NCBI GenBank assembly: GCA_031216915.1
Contig: CM062289.1
Location: 58,656,577 to 58,720,576, forward strand
From: Pictodentalium vernedei
Taxonomy: Eukaryota; Mollusca; Scaphopoda; Dentaliida; Dentaliidae
Length of the DNA: 64,000 bases
Reading direction: 5' to 3'
The notes beneath the pieces are model-generated. The model had not been told where the DNA came from and did not search any database. It worked only from the letters and a program-made list of their open reading frames with translations. The position numbers and the translations under genes are program-made. Every line of letters begins with the position of its first letter. The stretch's first letter is position 1. Of the stretch, positions 55,658 through 64,000 are shown one piece after another.

Positions 55658-55783
55658 ATAAAGAACACGTCCTAACATTCTGGCTTTTGGTGGTCTTGGA
55701 GATGGAAATTACAGAATCTTGGCAGTGGTTTTTGATGAATTCTTCTCTGCATGTATAGTCAGCAAAGACTTCACCAAATACCA
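55658..55783 (-). CDS. Candidate host exon, 42 codons, phase 1-1, unknown
   Basis: Acceptor GTTGACTTTACAG and donor GTAAGAAAAG bound 126 bp that read FGEVFADYTCREEFIKNHCQ then DSVISISKTTKSQNVRTCSL. The exon is split 2+123+1, so both flanking introns are phase 1, the usual arrangement for extracellular modules. It has three cysteines. I do not recognise the family; the cysteines and phase hint at a secreted or surface protein, which is inference. Block Q and a SINE lie directly on the other side of the acceptor. Confidence 0.5.
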
Positions 55784-55819
55784 CTGTAAAGTCAACGTGT
55801 TACCTTATTATGAGTGAGT

Positions 55820-56220
55820 GGGGACATGGTGGCTGAGTAGGTAGAGGTGCAGACTGCAAGCCGAGAGGTCCTCGGTTCGAATCCCACCTGCGGCAACCGC
55901 GTTGTGTCCTTGGGCAAGACACTTCACCCCTATTGCCCACGTGGAGGCACGGTGACGCTGTGTACTAAGGCGTACTGCACGTCAATGGTGCACTTGTCTT
56001 CAACCAATGCTAACCCTGCTTGTGTGGAGTTAGTATGTTGGGGAGCTGACAGTTGCTCGCCGTTGCTCGGTGGTTCTCTCAGGGTACTCCGGCTTCCTCC
56101 ACCCTTAAAACTGTCATGGTCATGATTAGCCATTGTGCAGAAGTATGTGACCTTAAACACCAATAAATAAATAAATAAATAAATAAATAAGTAAATAAAT
56201 AAATAAATAAATAAATAAAT
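55820..56220 (+). mobile_element. SINE S6, full-length, tRNA-headed, long (AAAT)n tail
   Basis: Head with GGTGGCTGAGTAGGTAGAG and GGTTCGAATCCC, body with GGGCAAGACACTTCACCCC, tail of about 60 bp. ATTATGAGTGAGT flanks both sides (55807-55819 and 56221-56233). Probably the youngest SINE here. Confidence 0.95.
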
Positions 56221-56255
56221 ATTATGAGTGAGTAAAAATAGAATTCTCCGGGCCT

Positions 56256-56827
56256 TTAACCCTTTACCTAATGAATTGGCAACATTGGCCTCATCAAGCT
56301 CATTCCAGTGAGAGGTAACATGATATGATTTTATGGAATTTTTATTGAAAATTTAAAAGAAAAAAACAATAAGTAAGGCCTAAAAAAATGAAAAATCTGT
56401 TTCTCAGGCCCTCCCGCATGGTCCTTTTGGCTGCCGCATGCTCTCTTTTTATAACCAATTTAACTTAACTAGCTAAAAAATTAAAATTAAATGGTTTATG
56501 TCTGATATTTTACCCAAGTTAAAAAAATTGATGAATTTGTCCCTTGAGTGCAAGAAGGCTTTGCAATGCTTTAGCATTGCAAAGCCTTCTTGCTCCCAAG
56601 GGATGAAATACACCACCACCCATGCTATTCTGTAGATTATGAGGCCTAAAACTTGAACCAAGAACATGAATTTTTGATGGCAAAGAAGTAATTACTGAAA
56701 TAAAAAATACTATAAAAAACCGCTCGCCCGCATGCAATTTCACAAATAATGGCATGAGAAACAAGATCTACTTTGTGTGGCCTAAAATAATAAATTTTGA
56801 TATTCTGTGCTTTGGGTATAGGGTTAA
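56256..56827. mobile_element. P-family piggyBac MITE carrying a C-family MITE
   Basis: TTAA-CCCTTTACCTAATG at left and TTTGGGTATAGGG-TTAA at right. The central palindrome is largely lost. The C-family MITE is at 56377-56782. Confidence 0.8.
56377..56782 (+). mobile_element. C-family MITE copy 5
   Basis: GGCCTAAAAAAATG left end and TGTGTGGCC right end, with TAA on both sides (56374-56376 and 56783-56785). The AAGAAGGCTTTGCAATGC palindrome is intact. Confidence 0.9.
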
Positions 56828-56937
56828 GGATACTTTCAGAATCTATCACAAAAATTAGAGGAACATTTTTCAAGAATTAAAAGTTGCTTCTCGTTGTTTT
56901 CCTTGTGTGAATTATTTGTGAGAATCGATTCTGATTG

Positions 56938-57167
56938 TCATGTGTATTTTAAGCCCTGGTCTGAAAAGTGTTCTAAAGTTCTACTCAACATAAAGAATTT
57001 GCATTGACCCGTGATGTGTGTGTATCATGTGTATTTTAAGCCCTGGTCTGTAAAGTGTTCTAAAGTTCTGCTCAACATAAAGAATCTGCATTGACCCGTG
57101 ATGTGTGTGTATCATGTGTATTTTAAGCCATGGTCTGTAAAGTGTTCTAAAGTTCTACTCAACATAA
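56938..57167 (+). repeat. Three tandem copies of an 87-bp unit
   Basis: CATGTGTATTTTAAGCC recurs at 56939, 57026 and 57113. The third copy is cut by SINE S7 and resumes at 57537. Confidence 0.85.
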
Positions 57168-57536
57168 GGGAGCGCGGTGGTTCAGTAGGAAGAGGTGCAG
57201 GTTTGCAAGCCGAGAGGTCCTCGGTTCGAATCCCACCTGCGGCAACCGCGCTATGTCCTTGGGCAAGACACTTCATCTCCATTGCCCGCGTGGGGGCACG
57301 ATGACGCCATGTACTAAGGCGTACTGCACGTCGATGGTACGCATGTCTTCAACCAATCTAACCCTGCCTGTGCTGCAGTGCGGAGTTACGATGTTGGGGA
57401 GCTGGCAGCTGCTCGTCGTTGCTCGGTGGTTCTCTCCGGGTACTTGGGCTTCCTCCACCCGTAAAACTGTCACGTTCATGATTAGCCATTGTGCATAAAT
57501 ATGTGACCTTAAACAATAATAAATAAATAAATAATA
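57168..57536 (+). mobile_element. SINE S7, full-length, tRNA-headed
   Basis: Head with GCGGTGGTTCAGTAGG and GGTTCGAATCCC. The body has CTGTGCTGCAGTGCGGAG, a variant shared with the 5S-headed SINE at 59.6 kb. ACTCAACATAA and ACTCAAAATAA flank it. Confidence 0.9.
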
Positions 57537-57878
57537 ACTCAAAATAAAGAATCTGCATTGACCTGTGATGTGTAGCCTTGATAAAGTAAATCTGCGGTGA
57601 ACTCTGACATTGTTTAGACTGGATAAGATAGATGTAAACATGAGTTAGTCTATTACAGTGAAAAATGTGTAAAAAATTGTAAAAATATTGCAAGTTTTGT
57701 CAGCTTTTAGTGTTCAGTAAATAGAGAGTAATCGTTTGACTGGACTGGTTATGTGAAATAATTCCTGAGAGGTGAGGGACGTTGTACAAACACGATTACA
57801 TGAATTATTTCATGTAACCAGTCCAGTCAAGTGATTACTCTGTTTATTACTTTTCATTATTAACAATAATTATATTAT
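57537..57878. other. Spacer with a hairpin
   Basis: 57726-57840 is an inverted repeat with arms of about 38 bp (GAGTAATCGTTTGACTGGAC and on to GGTTATGTGAAATAATTC) around a loop of about 35 bp. Confidence 0.6.
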
Positions 57879-58129
57879 TTAACCCTTTACCTAACGCAAC
57901 AGCCAAAACTGGCCAGCGCTATTCTTAAAAATCGCCAATTAATTTTCATTATTTTTTCATTTTTTTGTCTCTAAAACATAGGTCATGAAATCTCATTGGA
58001 ACGAGCTCGTTGAGCTTGTTCCACTGAGGGGTCATAACCTATGTTTTTGAGACAAAAAATGAAAATAATAGTTATTCAAGAAGGTTTTTTGCAAGTGTCG
58101 TCTGCTTTTCATGTTAGGTAAAGGGTTAA
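57879..58129. mobile_element. P'-family piggyBac-type MITE
   Basis: TTAA-CCCTTTACCTAACG at left and TTAGGTAAAGGG-TTAA at right. The palindrome around GGAACGAGCTCGTTGAGC is nearly intact. Confidence 0.85.
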
Positions 58130-58309
58130 AAAAGCAAAAAAACAAAGAAGTCCCCATTACACCCACGGCAAAGCATCTTTGTTTGCGCGCACGGATACAT
58201 GACACAATTGTTGATTGCATAATTCACTTGTGAAGTTATCGTTTATAATCAAACCGTGAAATCCCAGTAAATCACACTTTGGAAAGTAATGAAGGCTTAG
58301 AGTATAAAC

Positions 58310-59339
58310 AAGCCTGGATATAAGCAGACTGTCATCTGCAGAATGAGGTCCCCAGAGGGTGAATTTGGTGATGCCACCCTGCACAGTTGGGTAGCGTGAA
58401 CCTCAATCTAAATCAAGGTCTAATGTCTAAACAGAACAATGTTCCCAGAGGATAAATTGGCCCACTGTATGGGATAGCATCAGCAAATTCACCCTCTGGG
58501 TAGCTCATTCTGCAAATGACAGATTGCTTATTTCTCATGCTGAAACAGAAGGATGTTCCCAGAGGATAAATTGGCCCACTGTATGGGATAGCATCAGCAA
58601 ATTCATCCTCTGGGTAGCTCATTCTGCAAATGACAGATTGCTTATTTCTCATGCTGAAACAGAAGGATGTTCCCAGAGGATAAATTGGCCCACTATATGG
58701 GATAGCATCAGCAAATTCGCCCTCTGGGTAGCTCATTCTGCAAATGACAGATTGCTTATTTCTCATGCTGAAACAGAAGGATGTTCCCAGAGGATAAATT
58801 GGCCCACTGTATGGGATAGCATTAGCAAATTCATCCTCTGGGTAGCTCATTCTGCAAATGACAGATTGCTTATTTCTCATGCTGAAACAGAAGGATGTTC
58901 CCAGAGGATAAATTGGCCCACTGTATGGGATAGCATCAGCAAATTCACCCTCTGGGTAGCTCATTCTGCAAATGACAGATTGCTTATTTCTCATGCTGAA
59001 ACAGAAGGATGTTCCCAGAGGATAAATTGGCCCACTGTATGGGATAGCATTAGCAAATTCATCCTCTGGGTAGCTCATTCTGCAAATGACAGATTGCTTA
59101 TTTCTCATGCTGAAACAGAAGGATGTTCCCAGAGGATAAATTGGCCCACTATATGGGATAGCATCAGCAAATTCGCCCTCTGGGTAGCTCATTCTGCAAA
59201 TGACAGATTGCTTATTTCTCATGCTGAAACAGAAGGATGTTCCCAGAGGATAAATTGGCCCACTGTATGGGATAGCATTAGCAAATTCATCCTCTGGGGA
59301 CCTCATTCTAGAAATGGCAGATTGCTTATTTCCTGGCTT
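58310..59339. mobile_element. E-family MITE copy 3, expanded by a minisatellite
   Basis: AAGCCTGGATATAAGCAG at left and a right end with GCTTATTTCCTGGCTT. The left part matches the other E copies; the right part has become a 114-bp tandem array. Confidence 0.85.
58441..59339. repeat. 114-bp minisatellite, eight units with higher-order pattern
   Basis: GTTCCCAGAGGATAAATTGG recurs at 58441, 58555, 58669, 58783, 58897, 59011, 59125 and 59239, always 114 bp apart. Variant bases near the CTCTGGG motif run ACC, ATC, GCC, ATC, ACC, ATC, GCC, ATC. 114 is divisible by 3, so long ORFs run on both strands (274 and 329 codons); they are artefacts of the repeat. Confidence 0.95.
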
Positions 59340-59621
59340 GAGTTTTAAGAAAGCAATAAATGAAGTTTTTCTGGATGAGTTTGAACCAATACTTTTTGTC
59401 ATGCATTTATCCAGGATCGAGTGTTTGAAAACTGTTCCCCAACTGGTAGAGTGCTAAATAATTTTTTGTTGTTAAAATTTTTTCACTTGTCTTTGCCTTC
59501 TTACAATTTATGGATTTGCCCTTTTACAATTTATGGGAGAGTGCCTAGAGGCACTCTCCCATAAATTGTAAAAGGGCAAATCCATGCAGACAAAATAATT
59601 GCACTTCAAAGAAAGTATGAA

Positions 59622-60024
59622 TCTTTATTATTTATTTATTGGTGTTTAAGGTCAAATACTTATGCACAATGGCTAATCATGACCATGACAGTTTTTTGGG
59701 TGGAGGAAGCTGGAGTACCCGGAGAGAACCACCGAGCAACGACGAGCAGCTGCCAGCTCCGCAACATCGTAACTCCACACTGCAGCACAGGCAGGGTTAG
59801 ATTGGTTGAAGATATGCGTACCATCGACGTGCAGTATGCCTTAGTACACAGCATCATCGTTCCCCCATATAGGCAGTCGGGGTCAAGTGCCTTGCCCAAG
59901 GACACAATGCTGAAGCATGAATCAGTCACTGAAATGGTCACCCATCCAACTACTAACCGCGCTCGACTTTGCTTAACTTCGGTGATCTGACGAGAACCGG
60001 TTACGGCCATGCCACCGCGCCCCC
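59622..60024 (-). mobile_element. 5S rRNA-headed SINE (SINE3-like), S8
   Basis: Tail and body match the tRNA-headed SINEs. The head, minus strand about 60017-59918, instead resembles 5S rRNA: TCTCGTCAGATCACCGAAG, GTTAAGCAAAGTCGAGC and GGTTAGTAGTTGGATGGG, covering the 5S internal promoter boxes. AAAGAAAGTATGAA flanks both sides (59608-59621 and 60025-60038). Confidence 0.92.
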
Positions 60025-60084
60025 AAAGAAAGTATGAAGCACCACCACATAATATGAAGACTTCAAGGTGTGGTACGTGCATTT

Positions 60085-60610
60085 TAGAGCTGTAGGTTAA
60101 CAGAAACCAAACTGAGGTTTTTTGTTTTTTTAAAAAACCGAAACCGTCGACATCTCGTAATCTAAGGTTTTTCGTTTTTATTAAAATACTCTCTTGCTGC
60201 AGAAATTCACAGAATGTAGCCATCCCAGAGTAGTGAGGGTACCCAGACACTGCCATTGGCAGTGTCTGGGTACCCTCACTACTCTGGGATGGCTACATTC
60301 TGTGAATTTCCGACATTCCAACTTAGTTGTGTTCGCAGCTTTCTTCAAGTTGCGCGTAGGTGTCAGACCTCGAAAAATGGTCTGTATATTTAGGTAATTA
60401 TTGTATTGGCCTTTCCGATTCTTCATGTATTTTTGCTTATTTCGGGCATTCATTGAGTTTCATTCAATTTCACTGCCATTCAGTTATGATTCCAGACATA
60501 TAGAATGAGTTTTACTGAATTTTATTTGGCCTCATGAACGAACCGAACCGAGGTTTTACTCAACCTGAAAAACCGAAACCGAACAAGAAACTTAAAAACC
60601 TACAGCTCAA
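60085..60610. mobile_element. G element (hAT-like MITE) with a 109-bp palindrome
   Basis: TAGAGCTGTAGGTT at left and AACCTACAGCTCAA at right, flanked by GTGCATTT and GTACATTT (one mismatch). AAACCGAAACC-type motifs repeat inside both ends. The centre, 60202-60310, is a perfect palindrome of 54+1+54 bases. Confidence 0.75.
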
Positions 60611-60662
60611 GTACATTTCAGAATAAAGTCCAAATATGGCCTTCCAGCACTCTACCAGTTAA

Positions 60663-60886
60663 GCCATGATAACGGTCTAAGGCCACACAAATTAAATTTA
60701 TTTTTATTTGTCATTTTTTTCTTGTATATAATGAGTATGGATTGAGAGGCTATCCACTGTTTTTTCACACATAATATACAGACAGTGCATAGTTATACAA
60801 ATTAATTGATTTAATTCTATCCTTCATGAGCCTAATTCTGACTTTGATTACTTTTTTTTAATGCAACAGAACAGATGCCCCTGCAT
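60663..60886. other. Short AT-rich spacer
   Basis: Nothing recognised. Confidence 0.4.
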
Positions 60887-61060
60887 CAAGCCAGGAAATA
60901 AGCAATCTGTCATTTCCAAAATGAGGTCCCCAGAGAGTGAATTTGCTGATGCTCTCCCATACAGAGGACCAGTTTATCCTCTATACACCTCATTCTGTTT
61001 GGGCATGAGATCTTGATTCAGATTGAGGTTCACAGAGGGCAAATTCATCCTCTGGTAATC
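60887..61060. mobile_element. E-family MITE fragment (copy 4)
   Basis: CAAGCCAGGAAATAAGCA opens the left end; AATGAGGTCCCCAGAGAGTG and TTGATTCAGATTGAGG follow. The right end is lost. Confidence 0.65.
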
Positions 61061-61088
61061 TTATTCGGTTCAGTCTACTTTCGCCTAC

Positions 61089-61142
61089 AGTGCACTTTCG
61101 CCTACAAAAATTATCAGGTAAAAGTGTAGGCGAAAGTGCACT
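61089..61142. repeat. Short hairpin, 18-bp arms
   Basis: AGTGCACTTTCGCCTACA and its exact complement are separated by 18 bp. TTCGCCTACAGTGCACTTTC shows an overlapping direct repeat. Confidence 0.8.
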
Positions 61143-61336
61143 AATTGAGGCATAGATATTAGTGGCTAATTACCATCTCTACCCATAATAAAATAGACTG
61201 ACCTTTTGGGAATAGAAATAATGACAAACCTTGCAGTCAAGTTACTTTATTACAACATTTTAATTCTAACAGAATATTAGACATCAATATGTAATAAATA
61301 TACGTAGATAAGAAAAGAAAGAATGTAACATGAATG

Positions 61337-61960
61337 AACTCTCCATGGAATAATAGCGGAACCTGACACTTTATATAGAATTTTGGCTCCAATATGTAAT
61401 TTGTTGCGCTGCATTGGTGGCACCAGAGTCTGCTATTATTCCATGGAGAGGCCGCATGAGCAAACTCTCCATGAAATAATAGCGGAACCTGACACTTTCT
61501 ACAGAATTTTTACTCAAATATATAACTTGTTGCGCTTCATTGGTGGCACCAGAGTCTGCTATTATTCCATGGAGAGGCCCATGAGCGAACTCTCCATGAA
61601 ATAATAGCGGAACCTGACACTTTATATAGAATTTTGGCTCCAATATGTAACTTGTTGCGCTTCATTGGTGGCACCAGAGTCTGCTATTATTCCATGGAGA
61701 GGCCCATGAGCGAACTTTCCATGAAATAATAGCGGAACCTGACACTTTATATAGAATTTTGCCTCCAATATGTAATTTGTTGCGCTGCATTGGTGGCACC
61801 AGAGTCTGCTATTATTCCATGGAGAGGCCGCATGAGCGAACTCTCCATGAAATAATAGCGGAACCTGACACTTTATACAGAATTTTTACTCAAATATGTA
61901 ACTTGTTGCACTTCATTGATGGCACCAGTCTGCTATTATTCCATGGAGAGCTCGATGAAA
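61337..61960. repeat. Five tandem ~125-bp units with internal inverted ends
   Basis: Units start at 61337, 61463, 61588, 61712 and 61839. Each runs from CTCCATG(G/A)AATAATAGC to GCTATTATTCCATGGAG, so every unit is itself bounded by an inverted repeat. The array ends 34 bp from the MULE stop codon and may be part of that element. Confidence 0.85.
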
Positions 61961-61993
61961 TATAAAATTTATAAACACAGTACTTATTGCAAG

Positions 61994-63352
61994 TTAGCAT
62001 CCCAATTTTACCAGGTGCCCAGCTGCATCAAGAAACTGCATTGGCGACTTATGTCCTAAAGATAACTGATCTTTGAGTCTTAGAAGTCTCTGATCAAGCT
62101 CACGGTATTGTCGTTTTCGCGGAGGAGGACGTGCACCATGCATGTACTGGCTAAGTTTGTTTCTCTGTGTTTTTTCAAGTCTTTGAAGCACATTTACAAA
62201 AGCAAATATGTTGGGGTGAGCACGTTGGATAGTCTTATTGAGGTGACAGTGCCATCCCTCTAGATGGTTGTTGGTTCTAGGGCCAATGTTACTGTGTTGG
62301 TTCCAAATTGATGGAGGAAAACGAGCCTCCTCATCAACCCAATTCTCAACCATATAGTCATTGAATGCCGTTACTTGCACTACATCTGGTGAATCACCCA
62401 TCACTTCAATCCACACATCTTGAACCTGTTGAATTGGTAAAAGTGGCAGTGCAGCTGCACGACGCACCCATTTATGCACTTCCTCATTGTCCTGGTACTG
62501 GTTAACCATTTCCAACTTCTGAACCTTTTTCCATATAGCCTGTGTATAGTGAAAAAAGCAGCCTCATGTGTCACAATTGGGAAATGTCTGTTGTACTGCT
62601 CTTATTGCTGCCATTTCGAAATCAGTTTGAATGACCTCGGGAAATAACTCATGGCCAGTCACCTCTTGCACCACAGCTTTAAGTTGTGTAAACAAATGCG
62701 CATATGTACCACACTGTCTATTAGGAAGAAGGCAGAATGCAAGCTGGGACATTTTAGTACCCACAAGTCCATGAATAACATACAGTTGATCCCACAATGG
62801 GGGACAAGAATAGAATGTACCATCCGTATACAGCTCTGACACTTGCTGCATAATTTTAAGGCATTCGTCTGTAGCAAAGCACAAAATCCTTTCATCATCA
62901 CCATCATTGATACACAGGAATCGTTGCTCATCCAGTGTTACACACCATCTATCAGGTAGGTACACTTCTGAAAGTGAAGTTGGAAGGGCTGGTGTAGTTT
63001 TCCTTTGTCTCTTATACAACCCATTCTTTAAACTTGTATATGATGGAATGTCAATAGCCAAGTCTCGTTGAATAGTACTGATTTCTTCGTTGTAAATAGT
63101 TTGGATCGGCACAGTTTCACTCTGACAATGCTGACGCAAATTTTCAAAAAATTTATTAAAGTCTTCCTGCTCTTGTTGGTAGTTATGCGAAGTTACATTT
63201 CTGACAAAATCATCTACAGTTGTGCATTTTCCATTACAACCAGAGTCAACACATTTCCAGTGCACACATGACTTTCTACGGTTATTCAGTCTATATCTGT
63301 AACCATTAAACAGAACCTGCATTCCACCTCTGAGACTGTACATACTCCACAC
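61994..63352 (-). pseudogene. FLYWCH-MULE transposase, one nonsense codon
   Basis: Mutator-like (MULE) transposase of the animal FLYWCH-linked type; it would mobilise the surrounding element by a DDE cut-and-paste reaction. A single frame of about 452 codons is interrupted only by a TGA at 62558-62560. Residues ~12-58 form a FLYWCH zinc finger (YRLNNRRKSCVHWKCVDSGC, then C and the His pair in TSHNY). The MULE catalytic core follows, with Asp in ELYTDGTFYS (~177), Asp in IQTDFEMAA (~243), and after the stop GCFFHYTQAIWKK and a Glu in RTNNHLEGWH. The stop stands where the family normally has Arg before GCFFH, so a CGA to TGA change is the likely cause. First ATG is at 63341-63343; the frame is open further up, so the true start is uncertain. 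Terminal repeats were not found. Confidence 0.85.
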
Positions 63353-64000
63353 GTTGGAGGTGTGCCATTTTGGTAACTCTGACGAATGAATGAAAGGTTT
63401 TAGCGCGCCAAAGGTGCGCAGGGACGATGTGGGATTTACAAATCCCTTGCAACCCGGTTAACCTTATTTTATTTTACTTGGATCACACAGGCCTAGCTTT
63501 CCTATTGCATCAAATGGAGTCTGAGGGGGGTATGCACGCGGTTAAAATTCCCGGCAGTTTACGTTGGAGTGTTAGATTGTCAATACTCAATCCCTCAACG
63601 CCATTAAACTATTAGGGAGTGGGCTCTATTCGGTTCCAGCTCGGCGATGGTAGAGGTTTGAGTCCCACCATGGTGGCGAGCCAGAATGTAATATTGTGCG
63701 ATGGCAAATTTAAGGGAAGAAGAGAAAAGAAAACCAAACAGCAATGCCGGTTTGGTAGCGGCCCCGGTATATGACCATAGCGATTACAAAAAAAGGAGTG
63801 GAGAAAGCTCCAACAGTTTAGTTTTGAAAAACCGGGAGTCATCCATCAAGCCTTCTGGGAGATAGGATGCCGTATGTGATTATGAGGTATCTGGTTATCC
63901 TTCTGGAATTCCAAATGACCTACTCTACCCCCACCCCCTCCCCATCCACCCCCCCCAAAAAAAAAAAAAAAAAAACCTCTCACAGACACACACCCTCAAG
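63353..64000. other. Right flank with a 54-codon ORF
   Basis: A plus-strand ATG in good context (TGTGCGATGG, 63701) opens MANLREEEKRKPNSNAGLVA and ends at a TAG at 63863-63865 after KPSGR. Its codon choice looks protein-like, but there is no splice site or domain to support it. GGTTTGAGTCC at 63654 resembles a polymerase III B box without an A box. The window ends in C-rich and A-rich runs. Confidence 0.3.

Larger units (their letters stand above)
55790..56960. repeat. Block Q, copy 3
   Basis: GTGTTACCTTATTATGA, then GAATTCTCCGGGCCTT, then GAATTAAAAGTTGCTTCTC and GAATCGATTCTGATTGTCA in the order of the other two copies. It is split by a SINE and a P-family MITE. Confidence 0.5.
59440..60662. 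mobile_element. F-family element with 74-bp palindrome, SINE and G element
   Basis: AACTGGTAGAGTGCTAAA at left and CCAGCACTCTACCAGTTAA at right. 59511-59584 is a palindrome with 36 matched bases per arm (ACAATTTATGGGAGAGTGCC). It contains the 5S-headed SINE and the G element. Confidence 0.75.

Noticed and set aside
45010-57260. tRNA genes at the SINE heads
   Set aside because: A- and B-box-like motifs are present but no full cloverleaf with acceptor stem, and each is followed by the common SINE body.
58413-59402. Long ORFs on both strands (329 and 274 codons) with repeated 38-residue units
   Set aside because: They arise because the minisatellite unit is 114 bp, a multiple of three, and lacks stops in these frames. 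No start context, splice sites or known repeat protein supports them.
59918-60017. A 5S rRNA gene
   Set aside because: The similarity covers only part of 5S with many changes, and the segment is joined to a SINE body and tail between exact target duplications, so it is a SINE head.
5167-60310. Hairpins as transcription terminators
   Set aside because: Rho-independent terminators are bacterial; here the hairpins are too long and sit at the centres of mobile elements.
63600-63700. tRNA-like B box GGTTTGAGTCC
   Set aside because: No A box at the right distance, no cloverleaf, and no SINE body or tail follows.
1-64000. CRISPR arrays
   Set aside because: The tandem repeats have long, homologous units without unique spacers, and the genome is eukaryotic.

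Overview
This is a 64-kb piece of a eukaryotic, intron-rich, AT-rich genome, most likely a marine invertebrate and plausibly a bivalve mollusc. The pointers are arrays of 160-170 bp monomers ending in GACGGACGG runs (the 'pearl'/Helitron-associated architecture described in bivalves), a non-LTR retrotransposon whose ORF1 carries a PHD finger, tRNA- and 5S-derived SINEs, and a C-type lectin exon. One 100-N assembly gap lies at 38137-38236. The species assignment is inference.

Host coding sequence is sparse. I see five candidate exons with splice sites: a 221-codon acidic exon (8344-9006, minus) and its decayed paralogue (29551-30210, minus), a 73-codon exon (34654-34872, minus), a C-type lectin-domain exon (47911-48027, plus) and a 42-codon cysteine-containing exon (55658-55783, minus). 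No complete host gene is visible. The paired exons, each with a flanking block (5.1-5.8 and 28.5-29.2 kb), look like an old segmental duplication.

The rest is layered mobile DNA. From left to right: a pearl-like array (1-1133); a foldback-like G-rich element (1997-3870); a hAT MITE with a perfect 8-bp duplication (4102-4675); a tandem array (6.0-6.97 kb); a MITE holding a solo LTR (6.99-8.24 kb); another pearl-like element (9.6-10.3 kb); and a 7.8-kb hAT-type element (11827-19624) that contains a retrotransposon with both ORFs open (12.4-18.5 kb). Next come a pearl-like array (20.25-21.17 kb) and nested MITE stacks (21.2-31.3 kb). A dead DD34E Tc1 element lies at 31.9-33.5 kb. From 39 to 51 kb there are piggyBac, SINE, Harbinger-type and F-type elements, followed by a 3.3-kb element with 39-bp perfect terminal inverted repeats (51.2-54.5 kb), SINEs and MITEs (55-58.3 kb), a 114-bp minisatellite born inside a MITE (58.4-59.3 kb), an F-type element carrying a 5S-headed SINE and a 109-bp palindrome (59.4-60.7 kb), and a MULE transposase broken by one stop codon (62.0-63.35 kb).

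The insertion layers can be ordered because the same elements recur as empty sites elsewhere in the window. Target duplications separate the classes: TA (Tc1/mariner-like), TTAA (piggyBac), TWA (Harbinger-like), 8 bp (hAT), 5 bp (LTR) and 9-14 bp (SINE). The two most unusual observations are (i) unrelated MITE families that all carry a nearly loopless palindrome at their centre, and (ii) the ORF1/ORF2 junction of the retrotransposon, where ORF2 has no AUG before its catalytic residues but ORF1 contains an in-phase T_TTT_TTA slippery heptamer inside the overlap.
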